64,000 nt of DNA from JBHYDC01 sp051861205 (GTDB lineage Bacteria > Pseudomonadota > Alphaproteobacteria > Rhizobiales > Pleomorphomonadaceae), in NCBI GenBank assembly GCA_051861205.1, contig JBHYDC010000003.1, positions 62,001-126,000 of the forward strand, read 5' to 3'. The notes beneath the pieces were generated by a model. That model was given only the letters and a program-made list of their open reading frames with translations. It had not been told where the DNA came from and did not search any database. A program made the position numbers and the translations under genes. This document shows, piece after piece, positions 1 through 7,684 of this stretch (positions are counted from its first letter, which is position 1; each line of letters begins with the position of its first letter).

Positions 1-1
1 C

Positions 2-1165
2 GGAGGCGGCAGCACAAGCGGCGGCGGATCGGAAGACTATAATCTCGAAGCCTTCGTCTCGACCGAGATCGGCTTGCACGATCACCTGAGCCGGCAGCTC
101 ATTCTCGCCATCAAGGATCCGGTGCGGCGCATCATCGGACAGGAGTTAATCGATTCGGTCGACGACGCTGGCTACCTCAGGACAGATCTGGCTGAGATCG
201 CCGAACGGCTCGGCTGCGATGTTGCGCTGGTCGAAGAGGTGCTCGGCGTCCTTCATGGTTTCGACCCGACGGGCGTCTGTGCGCGTAACCTTGCCGAGTG
301 TCTGTCGCTGCAACTGGCGGAGCGCAATCGGCTCGATCCCGCCATGAAGGCGCTGATCGCCAATCTGGGCCTTCTGGCGCGCCGCGATTTGGGGCAACTC
401 CGGCGGCATTGCGGCGTGGATGACGAGGATTTGCAGGATATGATCCGCGAAATCGTCGCGCTCAACCCCAAGCCCGGCAATGCCTTCGGCGCCATGGCGA
501 TCCAGCCCGTGGTGCCGGATGTCATCGTTCTGGCGGGACCGGACGGCGGCTGGCTGGTGGAACTCAATACCGAAACATTGCCGCGCGTGCTTGTGAACCA
601 GACCTATTTTGCCACCGTTTCGAGAAGCCCCGGCGCGGAAGCCGGCAAAGGCTATCTCACCGATTGTCTGCAAACCGCCAACTGGCTGGTGAAAAGTCTG
701 GATCAGCGCTCCAAGACGATCCTCAAGGTCGCAACCGAGATCGTCCGGCAGCAGGATGCGTTTCTGGCGCGCGGCGTGGCGCATCTGCGCCCGCTCAATC
801 TGCGCACCATCGCCGAAGCGATCGGCATGCACGAATCAACGGTTTCGCGGGTCACCTCCAATAAATACATGGCGACGAGCCGGGGTATCTTCGAACTGAA
901 ATACTTCTTCACCTCGTCCATCGCCTCGGCGGAAGGCGGCGACGCCCACTCGGCCGAGGCGGTTCGCCATAAGATTCGTCAGTTGATCGATGGGGAAAAA
1001 CCCGACGATATCCTCTCCGACGACACCTTGGTGAAGCTTTTGCGCGACGCGGGGATCGACATTGCCCGTCGAACCGTCGCAAAATACCGAGAGGCGATGC
1101 GGATTTCTTCCTCCATCCAGCGTAGGCGCGAGAAAAAATCCTTTGCCGCCGAGACGGTGAACTGA
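2..1165 (+). CDS. rpoN: RNA polymerase sigma-54 factor (3' part)
   Basis: Sigma-54 directs RNA polymerase to -24/-12 promoters and needs an AAA+ activator. The reading frame is open to the left edge, so the activator-interacting N-terminus lies outside; about 387 residues are visible, covering the core-binding and DNA-binding parts. Seen directly: a helix-turn-helix around LRTIAEAIGMHESTVSRVTS and, near the end, the RpoN box ARRTVAKYRE followed by a basic tail. The run of Gly/Ser at the left edge looks like the flexible acidic linker that usually separates region I from the core-binding domain. It is followed by hpf and ptsN, the usual alphaproteobacterial order, which ties nitrogen sigma factor to the nitrogen PTS. 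Identification is secure; only the start is missing. Confidence 0.97.
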   Translation, partial: GGGSTSGGGSEDYNLEAFVSTEIGLHDHLSRQLILAIKDPVRRIIGQELIDSVDDAGYLRTDLAEIAERLGCDVALVEEVLGVLHGFDPTGVCARNLAECLSLQLAERNRLDPAMKALIANLGLLARRDLGQLRRHCGVDDEDLQDMIREIVALNPKPGNAFGAMAIQPVVPDVIVLAGPDGGWLVELNTETLPRVLVNQTYFATVSRSPGAEAGKGYLTDCLQTANWLVKSLDQRSKTILKVATEIVRQQDAFLARGVAHLRPLNLRTIAEAIGMHESTVSRVTSNKYMATSRGIFELKYFFTSSIASAEGGDAHSAEAVRHKIRQLIDGEKPDDILSDDTLVKLLRDAGIDIARRTVAKYREAMRISSSIQRRREKKSFAAETVN

Positions 1166-1410
1166 ACGATGGGACGGATGGCCTTTCAGGGAGGGCAGCT
1201 ACGCAGGCTCGGTTGACTTTGAAAACACGCGTCCCTAAACACTCCCGCCGGCACGAAGGATCCTCGTTCTCCCAAGTTCGAGCCTTGCTCCGGCGGCGAT
1301 CAGCAATGTCGAGTGACGACGGCGGGCGCCGCGCGCGCCCGTTGGTCCAGTAGACGAGCCGGCCGATCGTCCGGCGCGCCATGATCGCGCGCAACCACGG
1401 GGAAGTTGCA

Positions 1411-2007
1411 ATGCCGCTTCGCATCACGGGAAAGAACGTCGATATCGGCCAAGCGCTGCGCGAGCACATCGCGTCTGAGGCGGCCGAGGAAATCGGTAAG
1501 TTTTTCGACGGAAGCTATACCGGACACGTGGTCGTTGAACGCGAGGGAACGGGCTACAATGTGGATTGTTCGATCCAACTGAGCACCGGAACCATGCTCC
1601 AGTCGCATGCCATGGGGCACGACGTCTATCCGGCGGTCGGGCAGGCGATCCAGCGCATCGGTAAGCGGCTGCGCCGTTACAAGCACAAGCTGAAGAGCCA
1701 TCACGCAAGCGATGGCCAGCGCGACGCGCCGGCCTTCGAGGAACTGGATGCGCAGTATCAGGTTCTGTCGGTACCCGATGAGGACGACGAACTGCCTGAC
1801 GATTTCGCCCCGCTCGTCGTTGCCGAAACCACGCGGAAGATCGCGACCGCAACCGTCGGCCGCGCGGTCATGGATCTCGATCTCACGGGCGCGCCGGTCC
1901 TTGTGTTCCGGAACGCGGGCACGGGCGGCATTAACGTGGTCTACCGGCGCACGGACGGCAACATCGGCTGGATCGATCCGTCCCTTAACGACCTAGCCGG
2001 CGGATAA
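1411..2007 (+). CDS. hpf: Ribosome hibernation promoting factor, long form
   Basis: Long HPF binds the small subunit decoding site and dimerises ribosomes into inactive 100S particles during starvation. The 198-residue product has the N-terminal S30AE/YfiA domain (residues 1 to about 105, starting MPLRITGKNVDIGQALREHI) and a C-terminal dimerisation domain (about 140-195, ending NVVYRRTDGNIGWIDPS). The ATG at 1411 is preferred over the in-frame ATG at 1381 because a GGGGA motif lies 7-11 bases before it and the family begins MxLRITGKN. It sits between rpoN and ptsN, as in most rhizobia. About 245 bases separate it from rpoN, so it may have its own promoter; I could not recognise one. Confidence 0.95.
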   Translation: MPLRITGKNVDIGQALREHIASEAAEEIGKFFDGSYTGHVVVEREGTGYNVDCSIQLSTGTMLQSHAMGHDVYPAVGQAIQRIGKRLRRYKHKLKSHHASDGQRDAPAFEELDAQYQVLSVPDEDDELPDDFAPLVVAETTRKIATATVGRAVMDLDLTGAPVLVFRNAGTGGINVVYRRTDGNIGWIDPSLNDLAGG

Positions 2008-2053
2008 CATCCCTCGGTGCGGCCCCATATCGGCTGCACCCATTTCGAGGTCA

Positions 2054-2521
2054 ATGATGGATTTAAGCGACCTCCTGCGCATCGATGCCGTCCTTCCCCA
2101 CTTGAAGGCCAATTCGAAAAAGCAGGCGCTTCAGGAAATGGCGGTCAAGGCCGCCGCCGTGACGGATCGGTTGGACCGGGAGATCTTCGACACACTGCTT
2201 CAGCGCGAGAAGCTCGGATCGACGGGTGTCGGCCACGGTGTGGCGATCCCGCACGGCAAGCTGGCCGGCCTCGACCGGCTGGTCGGCGTATTCGCACGCC
2301 TGGACAAGCCGGTCGATTTCGACGCTCTGGACGACGAGCCGGTGGATTTGATGTTTCTGCTGCTTGCCCCGGAAAATGCCGGGGCAGACCATCTAAAAGC
2401 GCTTGCCCGCATAGCCCGCGTCCTGCGCGAGCCATCCATAGCGTCCAAGCTCAGAGCGGCAAACGACGCCTCGGCAATCTATGCACTGCTCACCCAGCCC
2501 GTTGCGTCCAACGCCGCCTGA
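2054..2521 (+). CDS. ptsN: PTS IIA-like nitrogen regulatory protein PtsN (EIIA-Ntr)
   Basis: PtsN is the terminal phosphate acceptor of the nitrogen phosphotransferase system (PtsP-PtsO-PtsN). It regulates transporters and kinases by its phosphorylation state rather than by transporting sugar. The 155-residue protein matches the usual length. The phosphorylated histidine lies in the motif VGHGVAIPHGKL (about residue 70), the family signature. ATG codons at 2054 and 2057 are both possible starts. It follows hpf by 46 bases and ends inside a strong terminator hairpin, so it is the last gene of the rpoN-hpf-ptsN unit. Confidence 0.96.
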   Translation: MMDLSDLLRIDAVLPHLKANSKKQALQEMAVKAAAVTDRLDREIFDTLLQREKLGSTGVGHGVAIPHGKLAGLDRLVGVFARLDKPVDFDALDDEPVDLMFLLLAPENAGADHLKALARIARVLREPSIASKLRAANDASAIYALLTQPVASNAA

Positions 2522-2536
2522 GTGCGGCGGCGTTGG
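2508..2536 (+). terminator. Rho-independent terminator overlapping the ptsN stop codon
   Basis: An 11-bp perfect stem (CCAACGCCGCC / GGCGGCGTTGG) with a 7-base loop that contains the TGA of ptsN, followed by CCTTTGTTT. DUF1150 ends 8 bases beyond on the opposite strand, so the hairpin may end transcription from both directions. Confidence 0.8.
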
Positions 2537-2543
2537 CCTTTGT

Positions 2544-2816
2544 TTAATGCACGCTGACGGTCGTAAGCTCGGCTTCCATGGCGTTCGCCAGGGCCGCTTC
2601 ACGGCTGTCGGTCAGCATGATGGGCGTACCGTCTGCGGCAAGCAGGGCCCAAAGCTTCAGGCCGGGCGCAAGATGAGGCGCCTCGGGAAACAGGGCGTGC
2701 ACGTCGTCGGACGTAATGCGCCTGATATAGGCGACCTTGCCGTCGCCGAGTTGAAGGAAAGCCGCATCCGGCATGACCCGGTGGAGGGCGGCCTTTTCAA
2801 AATTGAACTCATTCAT
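2544..2816 (-). CDS. DUF1150 family protein
   Basis: A 90-residue cytoplasmic protein of the DUF1150 family, typically found beside small heat-shock genes in Rhizobiales. It begins MNEFNFEKAALHRVM and carries the recognisable GDGKVAYIRRI and LWALLAADGTPIMLTDSREAA stretches; no signal peptide or membrane segment. The start at 2816 has a strong GAGGAGGTG ribosome binding site. The family's biochemical function is unknown. Hsp20 lies upstream on the same strand, but 394 bases away, so it may be transcribed separately. Residue pattern and context make the family call fairly sure. Confidence 0.85.
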   Translation of the reverse strand: MNEFNFEKAALHRVMPDAAFLQLGDGKVAYIRRITSDDVHALFPEAPHLAPGLKLWALLAADGTPIMLTDSREAALANAMEAELTTVSVH

Positions 2817-3210
2817 GACGCACCTCCTCTGTCCGAAGAAGACCGTAGCGGCGCCTTCGAACGTGACTCGTTTGTTCTGCGAGCGTTGGAGGACCCATTC
2901 GCCCTCTCCGGATCGCCGCCTGCGGATTGCTCCGAGGGATGGTCCGAGCCGATGACCGAGTTATCGGCAGCGGCCCCATATTCGTTCGACCCCAGTATGC
3001 GATCTGCCATGCCACGTTTGATGCTTATTGCTATATCTGACGCTCAAAAGACTTAGGTCAGATTAACGATGCAACGCTCGTTGACGGCAGAGACTCTTTT
3101 CCCAGCAACGGGGTCATCCGGGCGTCGGTTCCGTTGCCTATGCCCGTTGTACGCTGTGAGATCAGCTTGGATTGGAACCGCAAACGATACGGCGGTTGTT
3201 TGCTGCTTGT
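2817..3210 (-). other. Non-coding gap between hsp20 and DUF1150
   Basis: 394 bases without a convincing gene. Short open frames exist (for example 2809-3015 on the minus strand) but they are arginine/serine-rich and lack family resemblance. The middle (about 3030-3060) is locally AT-richer and could hold the DUF1150 promoter, but I cannot fix -35/-10 boxes with confidence. Confidence 0.5.
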
Positions 3211-3639
3211 TCAATCGCGCGCGTTGATTTCGATTCGCCGCACGACCCGCTCGGGTTGGGGTCTCACCAGATCGATCGCAAGCAGGCCGTCGCGCAGGTC
3301 AGCGCCAAGGATTTCAATGCCTTCGGCCAGCACGAAGGTTCGCTGGAACTGCCGCGCGGCGATGCCCCTGTGTAGATATTGGCGAGCCCGATCTTCCACT
3401 TGCCGGCCCCTGATCACAAGCTGATTTTCCTCGACGGACACGTCGAGTTGATCGCGAGTGAACCCGGCCACGGCCAGAGTTATCCGGATGACGTCTCCAT
3501 GCGGGCCGTCAGCGGGGATCCGCTCGATGTTATAGGGGGGATATCCGTCGTTTGCGGATTTCGAGACCCTATCGAGAGCCCGCTCGATCTCGTCGAAACC
3601 AAGCAAAAAAGGGCTCGAAAACGAAGTCATACGCGTCAT
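3211..3639 (-). CDS. Hsp20/alpha-crystallin small heat shock protein
   Basis: An ATP-independent holdase that binds unfolding proteins under heat stress. The 142-residue protein has the short IbpA-type N-terminus (FSSPFLLGFDEIERAL), the alpha-crystallin core (PPYNIER...RITLAVAGFTRDQLDVSVEENQLVIRG...FQRTFVLAEGIE) and the C-terminal DLVRPQPE region. The conserved I-x-I tail motif appears only as RRIEI. The start at 3639 is chosen because AGGA lies 9 bases upstream and is the anti-SD-binding element of an RNA thermometer; an ATG at 3630 is an alternative. Expression is probably doubly heat-controlled: a sigma-32-like promoter and a ROSE element lie directly upstream. Confidence 0.95.
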   Translation of the reverse strand: MTRMTSFSSPFLLGFDEIERALDRVSKSANDGYPPYNIERIPADGPHGDVIRITLAVAGFTRDQLDVSVEENQLVIRGRQVEDRARQYLHRGIAARQFQRTFVLAEGIEILGADLRDGLLAIDLVRPQPERVVRRIEINARD

Positions 3640-3712
3640 CGATCAAAGTCCTAGCAGAAGCGACCTTGAAAGCCGGACCCGTGAGCGGCATCCGGCCGGG
3701 GCATTGCTGCCC
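3640..3712 (-). promoter_or_regulatory. ROSE-type RNA thermometer upstream of hsp20
   Basis: Read on the minus strand, the leader folds into consecutive hairpins. One is GGGCA-GCAA-UGCCC (3712-3699). The second is GCCGG...CCGGC (3696-3672). The SD-proximal one is AAGGUC...GACUUU (3667-3645). The last contains UCGCU opposite AGGA: this matches the ROSE consensus U(U/C)GCU and allows the G-G pairing known from Bradyrhizobium ROSE elements, masking the ribosome binding site at low temperature. Position and gene context (hsp20 in Rhizobiales) fit the known family. Structure was judged by eye only. Confidence 0.8.
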
Positions 3713-3722
3713 GTCGAGTTCG

Positions 3723-3752
3723 AATATGGATGTGAGACCGCACCTCTTCAAG
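3723..3752 (-). promoter_or_regulatory. Probable RpoH (sigma-32) heat-shock promoter of hsp20
   Basis: On the minus strand CTTGAAG (3752-3746), a 16-base spacer and CCATATT (3729-3723) resemble heat-shock sigma factor promoters. Transcription would start around 3715, immediately before the first ROSE hairpin, which supports the assignment. Confidence 0.6.
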
Positions 3753-3764
3753 GCTGCATCGCGA

Positions 3765-4673
3765 TCACACGGCGGAGAGCGCCATTTCAAGCGAAACCGG
3801 CGCATCCAGAAGCACCAAACGGTTGCCAGAGGGATCCAGCACCGAGACCGAGCCGTTGGCGGCCTGATGCGCGATGCCGGACGCCGTCAAACGGCCGACC
3901 AAGGCCTTTTGGGCGGCGGGCGGCATGGTGATGGTGGCGGAGCGCAGACCCGTCGCGCCGGGAACGCGGGCAGCACCCGCGCTTTCCCATGTGTTGAGCC
4001 CGAAATGATGATGGTAGCCGCCGGCTGCGATGAACAGCGCGGATGGATAGCTGTCCACCATCGGCTCGAAACCCAGCGTATCGACATAAAAGGCCCGGCT
4101 TGCCGCGATGTCGGCGACCTTCAGATGAACGTGGCCGACGATTGTCCCGGCAGGAGCGCCAGACCAGACCCTATCCGCGGCGTCCCCATCCGCGACCACG
4201 CCCTTGAGGTCGAATGGAGCGTTGTCCATCTGGAGTTGGCCGTCGCGGCGGGGCCATTCGGGCCTTGGGCGGTCCCGATAGACCTCGATGCCGTTGCCTT
4301 CCGGGTCGGAGAGATAGGTCGCCTCCGACACGAGATGGTCGCTCGCACCTTGCAGGCGGACGCCGATTTCGGCTGTATGCCGTAGCCAGCGCCCGAGGTC
4401 GGCGCGCGAGGGCAGCAGGATCGCGATGTGATAAAGGCCGGGCGAGCGGCGCGGGGCGAGGGGCGCTGCGGGACCGCTGACGAGCGTGACGATCACGGTG
4501 CCGTCGGATCCACCGAGGACCGTCGCCGGGCCGTCTTCGACCAGCACGGAGAGGCCGAGAACGCGGCGATACCAGTCTACCATGACAGCGCGATCACGGA
4601 CGGTGAGCGCGACAGGGCCGACGGCGGTGGCGGGGTCGAGAGCCTGAAGGGGGGACGTTGCGAGCGCGGACAT
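3765..4673 (-). CDS. VOC family (glyoxalase/extradiol dioxygenase) two-domain protein
   Basis: About 302 residues with two vicinal-oxygen-chelate modules, like CatE-type catechol-2,3-dioxygenase relatives. The N-terminal module begins VGPVALTVRDRAVMVDWYRRVLGL and the C-terminal one VGHVHLKVADIAASRAFYVDTLGFE. The expected first metal ligand His is replaced by Pro in the N-terminal module (GPVALTV) but present in the C-terminal one (GHVHLKV). The second histidine cluster YHHHFGLNTW is also C-terminal, so the metal site probably lies there. The start at 4673 has an AAGGA motif 7 bases upstream; an in-frame ATG at 4733 would add an unlikely 20-residue leader. The substrate is unknown. Repeated TGTTCA-type elements upstream suggest local regulation. 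Confidence 0.82.
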   Translation of the reverse strand: MSALATSPLQALDPATAVGPVALTVRDRAVMVDWYRRVLGLSVLVEDGPATVLGGSDGTVIVTLVSGPAAPLAPRRSPGLYHIAILLPSRADLGRWLRHTAEIGVRLQGASDHLVSEATYLSDPEGNGIEVYRDRPRPEWPRRDGQLQMDNAPFDLKGVVADGDAADRVWSGAPAGTIVGHVHLKVADIAASRAFYVDTLGFEPMVDSYPSALFIAAGGYHHHFGLNTWESAGAARVPGATGLRSATITMPPAAQKALVGRLTASGIAHQAANGSVSVLDPSGNRLVLLDAPVSLEMALSAV

Positions 4674-4771
4674 AGGTTTATTCCTTGGAGTTGGGCGAGA
4701 AGCGACCCAATTTTCCTGGAATATACACCTCACGTGAACAGTTGAGCAGGTCGCGGCTGTTGAACACCATG

Positions 4772-4806
4772 TTCAGGAAACAATGACAGTGCCATTGGTT
4801 CCTGAA
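4772..4806. repeat. Inverted repeat between gabD and the VOC gene
   Basis: TTCAGGAAACAATG and CATTGGTTCCTGAA form a 14-bp inverted repeat with one mismatch and a 7-base spacer. It lies 20 bases beyond the gabD stop and about 100 bases upstream of the VOC start. It lacks a clear T tract, so it may be a regulator site rather than a terminator. A second small palindrome, TGAACA-CCA-TGTTCA, partly overlaps its left end. Confidence 0.55.
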
Positions 4807-4825
4807 CGGCGGTGCTTGATGCCGC

Positions 4826-6289
4826 TTAGCGGTCGAGGCCGGCAACGAGCATGTATTTCATCTCAGTGAACTCGGCGATGCCGTGATGGGAGCCTTCGCG
4901 CGAGTTGCCACTTTCCTTGATGCCGCCGAAGGGGGCAAGTTCGGTGGAGATCAGCCCGGAATTGATGCCGACCATGCCGTATTGCAGGCGCTCGCCGACC
5001 CGGAAGATGCGGCCGACATCGCGGGCGAAGAAATAGGCGGCAAGGCCGAATTCGGTGTCGTTGGCGTAACCGATCACCTCGTCTTCCGTGTCGAATGGGA
5101 AGATAGGGGCGACGGGACCGAAGGTTTCTTCGCGGGCGACGATCATGTCCTGCGTAACGCCGGTCACGACGGTGGGCTCGTAGAAGGTTTTTCCAAGTTC
5201 ATGGCGGCGTCCCCCCAGCACAATTTTCGCACCCTTGGAGGTGGCGTCGGCGAGATGCTCCTCGACTTTGGCGATGGCCTTGTCGTTGATGAGCGGACCT
5301 TGGGTGACGCCCTCGGCAGTACCATCACCAACCCTAAGTTTTGATGCGGCGGCGGTAAGCTTTTCGACGAAGGCGTCGTAGACGCCGCGCTGGACGTAGA
5401 GCCGGTTGGCGCAGACGCAGGTCTGGCCCATGTTGCGGAACTTGGAGACCATCGCGCCCTCGACCGCCTTATCGAGATCGGCGTCGTCGAACACGATAAA
5501 CGGCGCGTTTCCGCCAAGTTCCAGCGCGACCTTCTTCACAGTCCCGGCCGACTGGCGCATCAGGAGCTTGCCGATTTCGGTCGATCCGGTGAAGCCGACG
5601 AGGCGAATGGCGGGGTGGGAGGTCATGACCTCGCCGATCGGCGCGGCCTTGCCGGTGACGACGTTGAGAACGCCGGCGGGGATACCGGCGCGGTCCGCGA
5701 GAACCGCGAGGGCGAGCGCGGTAAGCGGCGTTTCCATCGCCGGCTTGATCACGGTGGTGCAGCCGGCCGCGAGCGCGGGGGCGACCTTTCGCGTGATCAT
5801 GGCGGCCGGGAAATTCCACGGCGTGATTGCAGCGACGACGCCAATGGGTTGACGAATAACAAGAATCCGGCCGTCGGCACGGTGCGAGGGGATAACCTCG
5901 CCGTAGATGCGCTTGGCTTCCTCGGCGTAGAACTCGATGTAAGCGGCGGCGTAGTCGATCTCGCCCTTGGCTTCGGCAAGGGGCTTGCCCTGCTCGGAGG
6001 TGAGGATGAGGGCGAGGTCGTCGCGGTTGGCGGTGATCAGATCGAACCAGCGGCGCAGGATCGCCGAGCGCTCCTTGGCGAGCTTGGCGCCCCATGATTT
6101 CAGCGCGGCGGCGGCGTGGTCGATCGCTTCGGTGGTCTCGGCGGCTCCCAGATTCGGAACGCGGGCGATCACGCCGCCGGTGGCCGGATTGGTGACGTCG
6201 ACCGCGCCGGTCCCGACGAAGGCGCCGTTGATATAGGCGCGGGATTCAAGCAGCGTGGGGTCTTTGAGAGCGAGCGTCATGTGGGTCAA
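4826..6289 (-). CDS. gabD: NAD(P)-dependent succinate-semialdehyde dehydrogenase
   Basis: Oxidises succinate semialdehyde to succinate, the last step of the GABA shunt, in the cytoplasm. The 487-residue length is typical. Visible aldehyde dehydrogenase signatures are the cofactor segment ITPWNFPAAMITRKVAPALA, the general base Glu in VALELGGNAPF, and the catalytic Cys in GQTCVCANRLYV, whose CxC arrangement is characteristic of GabD. The start overlaps the gabT stop by four bases (ATGA), indicating translational coupling and an operon in the order gabT-gabD. Substrate assignment rests on the pairing with the aminotransferase. Confidence 0.93.
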   Translation of the reverse strand: MTHMTLALKDPTLLESRAYINGAFVGTGAVDVTNPATGGVIARVPNLGAAETTEAIDHAAAALKSWGAKLAKERSAILRRWFDLITANRDDLALILTSEQGKPLAEAKGEIDYAAAYIEFYAEEAKRIYGEVIPSHRADGRILVIRQPIGVVAAITPWNFPAAMITRKVAPALAAGCTTVIKPAMETPLTALALAVLADRAGIPAGVLNVVTGKAAPIGEVMTSHPAIRLVGFTGSTEIGKLLMRQSAGTVKKVALELGGNAPFIVFDDADLDKAVEGAMVSKFRNMGQTCVCANRLYVQRGVYDAFVEKLTAAASKLRVGDGTAEGVTQGPLINDKAIAKVEEHLADATSKGAKIVLGGRRHELGKTFYEPTVVTGVTQDMIVAREETFGPVAPIFPFDTEDEVIGYANDTEFGLAAYFFARDVGRIFRVGERLQYGMVGINSGLISTELAPFGGIKESGNSREGSHHGIAEFTEMKYMLVAGLDR

Positions 6290-7572
6290 CCCTTCGCTTT
6301 GATGAGGGCCGCTTCGAGCTTGTCAAGGCCTTCGTTTAGGATGGTGTCGGAGGCGGTGAGCGGCACTAAGATACGGATAGCATTGGAATAAACGCCGCAG
6401 GAGAGGAGGATCAGACCTTCTTCAAGAGCGGCGGCGGTGGTGCGTTTCGTGGCGTCGGCATCGGGCTCGTAGGTGCCGCGGCTCTTGACGATGTCAAACC
6501 CGATCATGGCGCCCTGCCCCCGGATTCCGGTCATGGCGACGACGTCGTTGCGGCTGGCGATCTTGTGCAGGCGGGCCTTGATGTGGGCGCCCATGACGTT
6601 GGCGCGCTCGCACAATCCTTCGTCCGCGATGACGTCGAGGACGGCGAGGGCGGCGGCGCAGGCGATCGGGGAACCGGCGTAGGTTCCGCCCAAACCGCCG
6701 GGTTCGGCGGCGTCCATGATGGCGGCTTTGCCGAGGACGCCGGCGAGGGGGAACCCGCCGGCGAGCGACTTGGCCATGGTCACCAAATCGGGCTCGACGC
6801 CGGAGTTCTCCATGGCGAAGACCTTGCCAGTCCTAGCGAATCCGGTTTGGACCTCGTCCGCGACCAGCACGATTCCGTGCTCGTCGCAGATGGTGCGGAG
6901 GGCAACCAGGAGGTCTTTCGGGGCCTCGTAGAAACCGCCTTCGCCCTGGACGGGTTCGATCATGATGGCGGCGACGCGGGAGGGTTCGACGTCGGCGCGG
7001 AAGAGGAATTCCAGCGCGCGCAAACTATCGGCGGTGGTGATGCCGTGGTCGGCGACGGGGAAGGGAAGATGGAAGATCTCGCCCGGCATCGGGCCGAATT
7101 TCTTCTTATAGGGCAGGACCTTACCGGTGAGGGCCATGGTCATCATGGTGCGGCCGTGGAAGCCGCCGGCGAAGGCGATCACGGCGGAGCGGCCCGTGGC
7201 GGCGCGAGCGATTTTCACTGCGTTTTCAGCAGCTTCCGCTCCGGTGGTGAAGAAGATCGTCTTGGCCGGCCCCTTGAACGGGGCGAGCGCGTTCAGCCGC
7301 TCGGCAAGCGCGACATAGGGCTCGTAGGGGGTAACCTGGAAACAGGTGTGGGTGTAATGATCGAGCTGTTTGCGGACGGCTTCGAGCACGCGGGGGTGCC
7401 GGTGACCGGTGTTGAGGACCGCGATGCCGCCGGCGAAATCGACGTAGCGGCGACCCTCGACATCCCAAAGCTCAGCGTTTTCAGCGTGCTCAGCAAATAC
7501 GGGATAAGCAACGCCAACGCCGCGCGGGATGGCGAGATGGCGGCGGGCGAGGAGTTCGGCGTTCGACGTCAT
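6286..7572 (-). CDS. gabT: 4-aminobutyrate--2-oxoglutarate transaminase
   Basis: Class III PLP aminotransferase that converts GABA and 2-oxoglutarate to succinate semialdehyde and glutamate. The protein is 428 residues. Visible are FTTGAEAAENAVKIAR (PLP phosphate binding), EPVQGEGGFY, the cofactor aspartate in VLVADEVQTGFARTGK, and the PLP lysine in TMAKSLAGGFPLAGV (about residue 270). It is the first gene of the gabTD operon. A 112-base gap separates it from the upstream LysR gene on the same strand, which is the natural candidate regulator. Other omega-aminotransferase substrates remain possible, but the gabD partner favours GABA. Confidence 0.92.
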   Translation of the reverse strand: MTSNAELLARRHLAIPRGVGVAYPVFAEHAENAELWDVEGRRYVDFAGGIAVLNTGHRHPRVLEAVRKQLDHYTHTCFQVTPYEPYVALAERLNALAPFKGPAKTIFFTTGAEAAENAVKIARAATGRSAVIAFAGGFHGRTMMTMALTGKVLPYKKKFGPMPGEIFHLPFPVADHGITTADSLRALEFLFRADVEPSRVAAIMIEPVQGEGGFYEAPKDLLVALRTICDEHGIVLVADEVQTGFARTGKVFAMENSGVEPDLVTMAKSLAGGFPLAGVLGKAAIMDAAEPGGLGGTYAGSPIACAAALAVLDVIADEGLCERANVMGAHIKARLHKIASRNDVVAMTGIRGQGAMIGFDIVKSRGTYEPDADATKRTTAAALEEGLILLSCGVYSNAIRILVPLTASDTILNEGLDKLEAALIKAKG

Positions 7573-7684
7573 AGTCGTCTCCGGTCGTATTGAGTGTAGT
7601 CATTTCAGTGTTTCGATCTAACGACGGAAATGACGCGCGCGGGAGAGGTGAAATCGACGCCTGGTGGTGACCTAAAGGCGGCAG

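Noticed and set aside
1166..1410. Possible hairpin GGCGGGCGCCGCGCGCGCCC between rpoN and hpf as a regulatory RNA
   Set aside because: Only GC-rich self-complementarity; no T run or recognisable motif.
2809..3015. A 68-codon minus-strand frame upstream of DUF1150
   Set aside because: Serine/arginine-rich with no resemblance to a family; overlaps the DUF1150 ribosome binding site.
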